Shown: piece after piece, positions 47,901 to 56,811 of the stretch
Position numbering within the stretch: position 1 is the first letter of the stretch
Layout of the letters: each line of letters starts with the position of its first letter
NCBI GenBank assembly: GCA_964016875.1
Contig: OZ024722.1
Location: 62,083,443 to 62,147,442, forward strand
Direction: 5' to 3'
Origin: Fallopia convolvulus
Taxonomy: Eukaryota; Streptophyta; Magnoliopsida; Caryophyllales; Polygonaceae
Length of the DNA stretch: 64,000 nt
Notes under the pieces: generated by a model
What the model was told of the DNA's origin: nothing
Database searches by the model: none
Seen by the model: only the letters and a program-made list of their open reading frames with translations
Made by a program: the position numbers and the translations under genes

Positions 47901-49233
47901 AGAAAGTACCAGAAAAGACAGCCAAGCAATTGAGTTGTTGAACTAATTTGCTAATAGGAAGCAAATTGTACTGAAATGTAGGCACATATAAAACTCCTTC
48001 AAGAATAATATCTTTAGTGACTTGAACTCGTCCCTTCAATTGAACCAAGAGTTTCTGACCATTAGGTAAGTGCACAGTAATTGGTACTTTCAGATTCTCA
48101 TAATCAATAAAGAAAGCCAAATTATGGCACATATGATCGCTGGCGCCAGTATCTAATATCCAGATATTACTGAAAAAAGATTTGCCTAATCCAGCAAAAG
48201 AATAGTGTGGATTACCAGAATAAGAGCTGAATGCGCCAGTAGAATCAGAAGAACTAGCATTTTGTTGAAGAAGATTCCTCAACTGAATCATTTCCATAGC
48301 AGTAAGTGATTGACCTGTTTGAACATCACTTCCTGTAGAGGTTTCTGAAGACTGAGCAGCATTGGATGAGCTAGATTTTTTTCCATTATTAAAATTTGGA
48401 GGATAACCAATCACTTTATAGCAAGTATCAACTAAATGACCAGGTTTCTTGCAAAAAGTACAAGTTTTAGGATTCTTTCCTTTGTAATTAGAAGATTTAG
48501 GAGTAGAATTAGCCTGAAAGGAACTTGCATCTGTAGAGGATTGAGATGATGTCTGATTTCCTCGTTGTTGCTCCTCCTGAATAAGCAATGCATAGGCTTG
48601 ACTGAGGTCCGGAAGTGGATTCAGCATCAAAATGTTGCCTCGAACCATAGAATAAGAGTCATTGAGACCCATCAAGAACTGGAATAGGCGTTGCTCATGA
48701 TCATACTTGCTCATAACTTGAGCAGATCCACAGGAACAAACAGGAATGCCTCGAAGTGCGCTTAATTCGTCCCAAAGCTTCTTGAGACGAGTGAAATAAG
48801 AAGTAATATCATCAACGCCTTGAGTTAAACCAGAAATCTCTTTTTGTAAAGCAAAGATTTGAGCACCGGATGACCTAGAAAACCTGGATTCAAGGTCACA
48901 CCAAATCGCTTGTGCCGTCGTTGTGAACAAGACACTATCAGCAATGGATTTGTCAAGAGAGTTGAGAATCCAGGAAATTACCAGATCATTGCATCTGTCC
49001 CATAACCGAAGCTTGAAAGGATCATCTTCTTGAGTAGATCATGGAAAACTACCATCAACGAACGAAATTTTGTTCTTTGCGCTGAGAGCGATCATCATCG
49101 CACGCTTCCAGGTCGGAAATCCCTTGCCATCAAACGTTTTGGAAACCAAAACTGTTCCAGGACTATCGGAAGGATGCAGATAAAGTGGATCAGAAGTATC
49201 ATTCGGAGAAGCAAACTGATTAACCCAAACCAT
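44970..49233 (-). pseudogene. Copia gag-pol polyprotein with two stops and one frameshift
   Basis: The ATG at 49233 opens MVWVNQFASPNDTSDPLYLH (gag N-terminal domain, PF14244 type). A TGA at 49039-49041 interrupts after 64 codons. The frame then runs over 1,000 codons: gag, zinc knuckle CTFCKKPGHLVDTC, protease LDTGASDHMC, the pre-integrase HKRLGH segment, integrase (HVDTWGP, DDYSRVTWI, TDNAKE, TPQQNGVVERKH) and reverse transcriptase (LDVNNAFLHGEL, LYGLKQASRQW, YVDDILVTGND). A TAG at 45751-45753 then interrupts. RNase H follows (CDSDWASC, SSAEAEYRSL). A six-A run (45045-45050) shifts the frame before the end LADIFTKPLSGPHH. Integrase before RT is the Copia order. The stops fit C-to-T changes. 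As it stands the element cannot make a complete polyprotein. Confidence 0.92.
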
Positions 49234-49417
49234 GATGAAAAAGATGATCGATTGAAAACCCTAAATCGACCAGAAATCCCAAATTGATCAAGAAAGAATA
49301 AGGAATGATCAATGAAAAAGAAAAATGATCGAAGAAGAAGAATCGATCAGAAACAATCGATCAGAAAAAAAAAATGAAGTGCGGAAGCAGAAATTGATCG
49401 GCACGAGCCTGATACCA

Positions 49418-49618
49418 TGTTGATATTCTCATACTTGAGAAGAGATGAAAAGATAAAACAGAGAATTTCTTATTGAATGAAAGACTGATTACAGTGATCA
49501 AGTATTTATAGCTATCACCACTTAGCTGAAACTGAGATTCTGTTACAGAGGAGTGAGTTAGTTACAAGAGATTACACGTATCCTTAACTAATACCTAACT
49601 CACTCTTATATCCTAATA
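49418..49618 (-). repeat. 5' LTR of the full-length Copia
   Basis: Minus strand TATTAGGATAT to GAATATCAACA, followed directly by the PBS. Confidence 0.92.
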
Positions 49619-49782
49619 ATCTAAGATGGCAATTTTAACATCAAATAGGCAACCCATCACTATAGGGGTTTTGGACACCTAACAATTTGTCTTAGCTAAG
49701 CTAATAAGCAAGTAAGTTTACTGAGAAGGCCAATATGCAAATTGAAAGTTATTTTGACCTCAAAACATGCTGAACTAACTTA

Positions 49783-51265
49783 TCAGACAATAGCCACTGA
49801 GACAGATGCGCACTCTGGGCCAGCTTGGAGCTCGGTGCATTCTGGGCCACCAGCTTGAACGCTGCCACCTTCTGGGCCAGCTTGGAGCTCGGTGCATTCT
49901 GGGCCACCAGCTTGAACGCCGCCGCCATCTGGGCCAGCTTGGAGTTTGGTGCTTTCTGGGCCACCAGCTTGGAGCTCTGCGCGAAGCCTGAAGCCAATTT
50001 TAACTGATCAGAAACTATGAAGTATGAACCAACTTGTCTTGCAAAATGTCACAAGCACTAAACAAAGCTAGGCCAAACACAATATACAGATCTTCTACAA
50101 TCTAGATAGCATACCTGAGAAATACAAGAACACAGAAAGCAATAAGTTCGTAGTAGCCAATCAGCACGAACACGAGAAAGCACCAATACTGTCCACCTTC
50201 AGCCAGCATCTCAGCATTGACAATACCAAAATCCAGTAACACTAGCACCAAGATTTTCTCTACCAAGATTTTCTCTACCATTAGCAGCATAGCACCAATG
50301 AATGTCCATTCATTGTAAAAGTTGAATACACCACGGATTGCAGAGAATGTTGGAGAAAACTTCCACTTCCCACATCGGGAATATGGTGGATAAACCACTA
50401 GCATATATAGAAGGAGGAAACCCAACCCAATGGCTTAGCTTTTGGGTAAAAATGGTGAATCCCGACTTTATATGCTAAGTGGTAAAAACCCTCGACACTT
50501 CACCCGCTTCTTCGGTCCCCGGAATCTTACAGATAATGCTAGTTTGATCATATGGTAACTAGGTAGACGTAGCAAAGCAATTTCTCTGAACCAAATCAAC
50601 CAATTGAAACAAAGAAGACCTCACCACAAGGCACAAGCAACATACTGAAAAAAGGAGACTAATTAACGAGTTAATCAAAGTGCTAAAACGCAATTAATGA
50701 AAGCTTACAGCCCCCAAATAAGCTCCATGGTCACAACAATCCGGAAGAGGATAGCAGCGAGAAGATCAATCTGAGAGCAAAATAAAAAATACTTAGTCCC
50801 ACCAGCCACACACACAACCGAATCCAGGAAATAAAGAGATATGAGAACGAAAATGATACCCCCATCCATATGGCTTGAATCAGTGAAAATTTGTACTCAG
50901 TCCGAACAGCCATGTATAACCTAATCAAGATCGTCAAAGAAACGGTTCCCAAACACAAAAATCCGGCAAAAAAACGAAACGAAAATACATGTATAACCTA
51001 ATCAAGCAAGATCGTCAAATAAACGGTTCCCAAACGCAAAAATCCGGCAAAAAACAGAACGAGAATACAAAATTGAAACATTTGCTGAAAAGGATACACA
51101 ACGGCCCAGACGATGGGGACGAAAAGAAGGTGAAACCTGCACAAAAGAGGTAATCGGAAACTTAAAAATGAAATTCAAGCTTCGATTCGTACGATTTTGA
51201 ACGGAAATGGGAGGAAGAAGGGATTCGAGAACGAACAATGTCACTGGGAGGCTGCGTGGAGCCAT
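49783..51265 (-). CDS. SIS3-like membrane protein without RING, paralogue 3 (rearranged)
   Basis: Proposed exons (minus): 51237-51265, 51056-51136, 50860-50920, 50709-50770, 50531-50585, 50115-50359, 49783-49987, for 245 residues in frame. The first four exons keep the sizes and phases of the paralogues (29, 81, 61 and 62 bases). Recognisable blocks are FHLLFVPIVWAVVYP, VDLL-type IDLLAAILFRIVVTME, NEWTFIGAMLL and LAEGGQYWCFLVFVLIGYYE. Four oddities stand out. A solo LTR acts as an intron inside ancestral exon 5. Intron 2 has a 77-bp tandem duplication. The intron between old exons 5 and 6 has no stop and may be retained (it would be 69 bases). The last exon is a 57-bp minisatellite. A second frame through the last exon is also open to 49749. 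Expression is unproven and it may be a decaying gene. Confidence 0.5.
49815..49985 (-). repeat. 57-bp minisatellite, three units, in the last exon of paralogue 3
   Basis: Units at about 49815-49871, 49872-49928 and 49929-49985 each contain CTGGGCCAGCTTGGAGCTCG followed by CTGGGCCACCAGCTTGAACG. The two halves (27 and 30 bp) are themselves related. Since 57 is a multiple of three the array keeps the frame, coding 19-residue repeats such as LQAGPEGGSVQAGGPECTE. Confidence 0.85.
50348..50531 (-). repeat. solo LTR inside a coding exon of paralogue 3
   Basis: 184 bp from TGTTGGAG to CTTACA on the plus strand, flanked by GAGAA (50343-50347) and GATAA (50532-50536), a 5-bp target duplication with one change. 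It contains TCCCACATCGG and a TATA-like motif, typical of some plant LTRs. There is no internal region, so it is a solo LTR. Confidence 0.7.
50911..51064 (-). repeat. tandem duplication (about 77 bp) across intron 2 of paralogue 3
   Basis: The block CATGTATAACCTAATCAAG... through CGGTTCCCAAAC and AAAATCCGGCAAAAAA occurs twice, 77 bases apart (starts 50911 and 50988). It carries the branch and acceptor region of the intron and the first bases of exon 3, so two acceptors (TTAG|GTTATACATG) exist. Confidence 0.75.
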
Positions 51266-52382
51266 GGAAGGCGATTGGAGCCTGGAACACGCAAACGATT
51301 CTTCCGGCGACTGGTCGAACGATTCAAGGAGTGATGGACGAAGATTGAAGAGAGAAATCCAGAAAGAGAGGAGGTTTTGCGTGGGGGTGAAGACTGGGGT
51401 TTTTAGTGGGTTTTCAGTCACCTCGTTCAAATAGCTAGCTTGGTAAGGATTTGATTTAACTTATTAAATAAAAACTCAAAAATTGAAATGACCTAAATAC
51501 ACCTTCCACGAAACAACCTTTTGTTACAATTACCATATTTGTACGTACTATTACTTGTGACAACTTACAAGTTACAACCCATGTATATATAGGAAGTATG
51601 AAAAGCATTCATAATGTGAATAGTTGGAAGAACTTGATTGTATTCACATGCATGATTAATTTGTGTTCAGATCCATGCGTAAATTTAATCACTACATGAT
51701 GTAAATTTTGGTTTATTTGAATAAAAAATTATTTAAATAATTCTATGAAAGTGGAGAAGTGGAATAATTGATAATTTTGGGGAAGTGGAGATGTAGATTA
51801 CAAATGTGGAGAAAAGTGAGGAAAAAATGAAGAAGTGTTTTATTTGGATAAAAATTATTTAAATAATTTTATGAAAGTGAAGCCTGATGATGTGTGCACT
51901 TGGGAAGAATATAATGACAATTTTCAAGAATTTAAAAACAATGAGTGAATAAGTCTTGGGATAATTATAAACCTGTAACCATTTCTATGAAATAAAACCA
52001 AGATCAAAGAGGAGAGAAAGGCGACATTTTGTTTGGAAGCAAATCGATGTTACAATATGTGATGTTTTTTAAATGGGGAGATTGTAGCTAAACCTTATAT
52101 TGAAAAAAAAAAGGATTATGTGGTCCAAATTGTAGCTCAATCCTTACTTATGTGATGTCTCATACATTTATGGAAAAGTAATAAATAATCAATGAGAAAG
52201 TGGGTTGATTTTTGAAAAAAAAAATATTAATAATTTTGTAAAAGAAATAAAAATATTACAGAGTAATAATTATTTTATGATAATATTTAACACATAATGG
52301 GGAAGTGGGGTGATTTTTTTAACCATAATATTATTAAAAAAAATTAGGAGAAAAATAGTTTCTCCTTTAATATAGTACTATA
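51266..52382. other. intergenic upstream of paralogue 3
   Basis: The first 150 bp are the promoter side of paralogue 3. The rest is AT-rich, with a duplicated word (AAAAATTATTTAAATAATT at 51723 and about 51860). No gene supported. Confidence 0.45.
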
Positions 52383-52939
52383 CTAGTATGTATTCCCGTA
52401 CTTTGTACGGATTTTTTTAAACAAAATATTAATCATAGTTTTTTTTTCAAATACATGAATTATCTAGCAACAAATAATCATGATCTCAAGACGCAAATTA
52501 ATTTTTTAATTTGTATATAACTAAGATAAACTTAAAGGTTTTTTAGAATCTAGAACTCTTTTATATTAGTAATATCCCAATTTAATACTAAATTAAGTTA
52601 TCTTAAATAAATTATTTTAATAAAATTATCTTTTACGTTTTTCTAGAATTTAGAAATTTAGAACTTTTTATTATTACAAAGATAACTATTTAATTAAGAT
52701 ATCTTAGTTAAAAAACGATTCTATCTAAAAATAAAATAAATATTCTAGATATCCAAAAATAAAAGATTGTTTAATAATGAGATTTTCTATCCGATATTTT
52801 AAAAACATGGATAAGAATTTATCATATCCAAAAATAAAAAATTAGTTTTAAGAAAAAGGGTGGTGTGGTTCAATCTAAAAGTGACATATGTTATTTAATA
52901 ATTTTTTTAACCTCCGCTTTAGGTTATAGTTATGATAGA
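52383..52939 (-). mobile_element. candidate short Helitron, minus orientation
   Basis: On the minus strand the 3' end reads CCGTAC-AAA-GTACGG (perfect 6-bp hairpin), about ten bases, then CTAG and T. A fitting 5' end TCTATCATAACTATAACC, preceded by A, starts at 52939. The layout is the same as the Helitron end at 10321. No ORF is present. The 3' end is better supported than the 5' end. Confidence 0.5.
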
Positions 52940-54151
52940 TGTCTATCTCTTTTTTCGAAAATTTCAGAATGAGCACTTTAATTCACTTGGCAATCAATCC
53001 AATCATGAATCTATATTTGAATTTTTTTTTTCATCTCAAATTCTGGTTAGTTGAATATTTCTCATCTCAAATTCCATTCACAAACCTAATCGGTTGTGAG
53101 TCTTAATTGTGGTTCATTTCATTGCCTGGATATTATGCATGTTTTTACCCCCCAACTCAATTAAATTATGTTTTAGAATTTGTTTAATAAGCTAAATTGG
53201 CGATTCACTCCAATTGAATTTCCATTTTTTGTGAGCATGGGCAGGAAATCATCAAGTTCACACCTATTTTTGTTGTGGAAGAGGCTCCCCACATGTAGAT
53301 CATGCAGGTTAACGTTCTTTTTATGGAAAATTCACTTACAACATTTATGAACCTAAATACAAGAAATCAACAAGTTCACACCTATAAGCGGATTATGAAT
53401 CTATATTTGAATAATTTGTTTTCTCTACTTTTTATTTAGCTTCATGCTTATTTAAGGAAGTATGCTAAAATAAAATCCTTCAGTGTTAAATAACAAGAGG
53501 AATTTTCGTGGACTGGTTTTCAACAAGAATTGATAGGTAATTGCTAACATAAGAGTATGCATTAAAAATATATTTTAAAAAAGTAATTATCAAGGAAAAC
53601 AAAAACTAATATGTTTGGAGTAAGAACTAACCTCAAGATTAATATTTCTCTAATCATCACCAAAATGATAGGAATAAACATGCACAATATGTTTGGAGTA
53701 AGCAACACCTGTATCAAAGTAAGATATAATTACATGGTCATAACATATTTTTCTAGTCCTCAATCTTCCACTCTGAGAAAGGAATGCTGATGTCCTCTAA
53801 ATTTATTGACCTTTCCAGATTTCATAACTTCCACAATACAGTTAAATAGTTAATCTCTGTGATTTATAAGGCTACCCTCAGTACAGAAAAATTAGCAAAT
53901 TAGCAATAATAACCAATTTTGTGCTCTCTTTAAAAGCACAAATGCTTGAAAGTAAGGTGTGAAAATGAAGATTGATTAGTGATTACCATTGAGAAGCTCG
54001 ATTTCTAGCATCCAACGGGCCAACGGGCCACATGAATCCATGTAGCAAGGTACGGCCCAAAAGCATCACTATTCACAAACAACACTTGTTCAAACACTTA
54101 TTGTATTGTTGATAAGAGTGGATTTGGGCCCGAAAAGAATTCTGCACTCGG
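52940..54151. other. intergenic upstream of the PTRHD1-like gene
   Basis: AT-rich, with no supported gene. The leader and promoter of the next gene lie in its last part. Confidence 0.45.
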
Positions 54152-55268
54152 ATGAAAATGGTGGCGTTAGCGTCTCCATCCACAACCACCTATTATTACC
54201 GGGCTTGGAGCCGCAACCTCAGAGCCTCTCCCGCCGCCGCTTTGCCCCTAAATTCGGGCCGCCGGAAAAGGATGAGCACTGTATCTGCGGTGACCGAGGA
54301 GAACGTGAATCCTCCGGCGAGCGATGCCGGAGACGTGATTGTCCAGTACGTGGTGCTTAGGAGGGATCTGATCGATACTTGGCCGCTAGGGAGCGTCGTC
54401 ACCCAGGGCTGCCACGCCTCTGTCGCAGCCATTTGGTCTCACAAGGATGATCCCATTACCATCCAGTATTGCAGCCCTTCCAATCTCGATTCTATGCACA
54501 AGGTTCCTCAATTCCACTTTCGTCTTCTGCTTTCATCTTTCCATTTCAAAATCCTAGGGTTTGGAGATGATGTATGTCATTTCAAATTGTCTTCTGCCTT
54601 TTATTATTTATGATGGATTTGTACTTGAATTGATCTTGAGGTTAACAGATTATTCCATTGAATTTGGTATGAAACATCCATATTTGTGTTAGTTTTTACG
54701 GAATCTCCAGGTCATTGATCAATGCTTATCATGTGTCAATAATTTTGGTGCGGAGTGAACTTAAAATTAGTCTTACAAGGTGAAGTTTTGCTTATAAAGT
54801 GTGACTGACTTCTAAGAACGCTTCATTCAGACTCACTGATATTTGATCTGATTGTGATTAGCTCTGGTTTGATGGGCTCGCCATGTTTTTTAGGTTTAAA
54901 TCATTCTTGGCATATATCATATATATGTATGCGGCAATTTATGTAACATGAAAGACAAGTTAGAGCACTTCTGGAAGATTGGAATGGATATCTAATCAAA
55001 TTGTCTTTGATTCTCTTACAATGATGCAAAACTGCAAGCTCATGTGGAGTAATAATAATCTTATGGCATTTTATTGGTTCTGCAGGTTACACTCCAGGTG
55101 AAGGGTGAACCCCAGATAATGAATTTGTCCGAAAAGTTAAAAGGTGGAGGAATTGATCACAAATTGTGGGTGGAGCAGCCTGAAAACATTCCTACGTGCC
55201 TCGCCACAAAGCCTTACCCCAAATCACTCGTCTCATCGTACTTCAAGAAGCTGCAACTCTGTAAGTGA
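54152..55268 (+). CDS. PTRHD1-like putative peptidyl-tRNA hydrolase domain protein
   Basis: Two exons, 54152-54502 and 55086-55268, joined in frame for 177 residues. The intron runs from AAG|GTTCCT to TTCTGCAG|GTTACA. After a Ser/Ala/Arg-rich N-terminus that looks like an organelle targeting peptide, the con­served domain begins at about residue 62: DVIVQYVVLRRDLIDTWPLG, SVVTQGCHASVAAIWSH, then EKLKGGGIDHKLWVEQPENI, PTCLATKPYPKS and the end YFKKLQLCK. This is the PTH2-fold family PTRHD1, whose human member has VQYLVLRRDL, ACHA, LWLEQPENI and RPYPK in the same places. Whether the family hydrolyses peptidyl-tRNA is unproven. ATG 54158 is a second possible start. Confidence 0.88.
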
Positions 55269-55415
55269 GGCGGTAGAAAACGCGCTTTCCCCTTTGTGAC
55301 CAACATGCAATGTTTAAATCTTGAATGGATATGGGATACAAGTCCCCTTTCTTGTGTTTGAACATCCTTTGTCCTTTGAGCTGAGGATGGTCAAAAGCTG
55401 GTTAAAGGGGCATGC

Positions 55416-55682
55416 CTGAATTGTCTTGATTGAGGGCTTATTGATTCTCTTAAGGTATGATCTGATTCTCTTCAGTTTCTGAAGCTCTTTATTTGCTTGG
55501 AAAGTTTGGCTATGGCTGCTTGAGTTTCCTTGTGAGATTGCTATGGTAAGAGTAGAAGTAGTAACAAGCAAAACTGCAAAACTCAGAATGATTGAAGATG
55601 AAAGACACCATTTTGTATCTACTTGAATTTGCAATCTCTTCTGTTTTGTAAGTATGCTGTTGTCTTCTGTGATGATCACCAA
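55416..55682 (-). pseudogene. relic first exon of a neprosin-family (DUF239) gene
   Basis: The minus strand is open from 55682 and contains a hydrophobic segment (SIILSFAVLLVTTSTLTIAI), then ELQKLKRIRSYLKRINKPSI followed by KTIQ. That is the N-terminal 'neprosin activation peptide' motif of plant DUF239 proteins, where KxIxSPDGDIIDC would continue in the next exon. No ATG occurs in this frame (it starts with TTG), no later exon is found, and the sequence after KTIQ is unrelated. It lies antisense, 150 bp past the stop codon of the PTRHD1-like gene. Confidence 0.55.
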
Positions 55683-55805
55683 AACTTGGAAGCCCTTTTT
55701 ATTCCAATTTTTTGTCCATGGAAGATGCCAAAAACAAATGAGCCAATTCTATGGAAGCAAGCAGCTTCAAGATCCTACTCTCAACATTTTTCTAGACTTT
55801 TTTAA

Positions 55806-56811
55806 GTTTCCCCAAATTAGCACACCACTCTAACTCTATATGTCTCTCTTTCTTTATCTCTCTTGATAGAATCTTTTGTGTGCTGATGTTTTAACAGATG
55901 AGCTTATTAAAAGCATATGCAGCATGGATGGCTATGCAGCTAGGGATATTTTTTTTAAATTTAATTTAAAGGTTACCCATAATTGGTTGACTAGAAAGTA
56001 TTTAGATGTAGTGAAAACAATGGTTTGAAGCAAATTAGGCTTAAGGAGAACAATAGTCAAATTGATTTTATCAGGTAAACTTCTAGATTGATCCTTTTAA
56101 TAATCAAGCTAGTGTCAGAAGATTGTACACTCGTCCCCTATAATGTTGCATGAATTCACAAGTCTGGCATTCCAACATCAATCAATAATAACTTTGAAGT
56201 AGATAAACTCCTTGAGAGCATATTCCAACATCACAATCTATAATGTTGCATAAAGATCTATGATCTACACGCCAGTCATTTTCAATTTGATAATCTTTCA
56301 AATAATTAGTACTACATAGTAATTCAATTTATAGTGTCGTAAATGAGCAGAGACAACGTTCGTGATAAATTCGATGTTCTGATCGGTTAAGTTTTATTTG
56401 TGATCAGCTCGGTTTGTAAACTAGATGAGCTTGATCACAATTTTAAAGCCTGAAGGATAAATGAACCAAGCTTCATGTTTAACTTTCCGATTAGAATATT
56501 GGTTATGCTATTAGCATTGTGGAAGATGGTTTGATGTCTTTACATGTTAGAGATTTTGGGAAGATTCTTAGTCCCTTTGCTTCCCCTACTCTCTTAATGA
56601 AGCTGGCGTCGTTTGTCGTCAATGTGGATGGATTTGTTGATTGTCTTAGTTGACGTGCAACTTCTTCAAGTGATCGAATGCAAGCGAAGTGAACAAGACA
56701 GATGCATTCATCTCAAAGCATACCAGCAGCAAGATCTAATGGTCACTTGACTCATTATGTACAAAATAAACAAACAAAACACGACCAAGAAAACCGCGGT
56801 TGTGATCGCCT
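55806..56811. other. intergenic
   Basis: No gene supported. It includes the 3' side of the histidine-phosphatase-like gene. Confidence 0.45.

Larger units (their letters stand above)
44763..49618 (-). mobile_element. full-length Ty1/Copia retrotransposon
   Basis: Two 201-bp LTRs (44763-44963 and 49418-49618) differ by a single G/A that I can see. ATCTA is repeated exactly at 44758-44762 and 49619-49623. On the minus strand the PBS TGGTATCAGG follows the 5' LTR (49408-49417) and the polypurine tract TTTGAGGGGGA precedes the 3' LTR. Length is 4,856 bp. It inserted into the flank module downstream of paralogue 3. Confidence 0.96.

Noticed and set aside
49815..49985. CRISPR-like or satellite array
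   Set aside because: Only three contiguous 57-bp units with no spacers, in a plant exon: a minisatellite.
49749..49997. Independent 82-residue gene in the minisatellite (SKLAQ repeats)
   Set aside because: It is an alternative open frame through the repeat array, explained by the last exon of paralogue 3. The 57-bp unit keeps several frames open.
50367..50400. U-snRNA promoter (USE-like TCCCACATCG followed by a TATA motif)
   Set aside because: The motif lies inside the 184-bp TG...CA element with target duplication, and no snRNA-like sequence follows. The LTR explanation is better.
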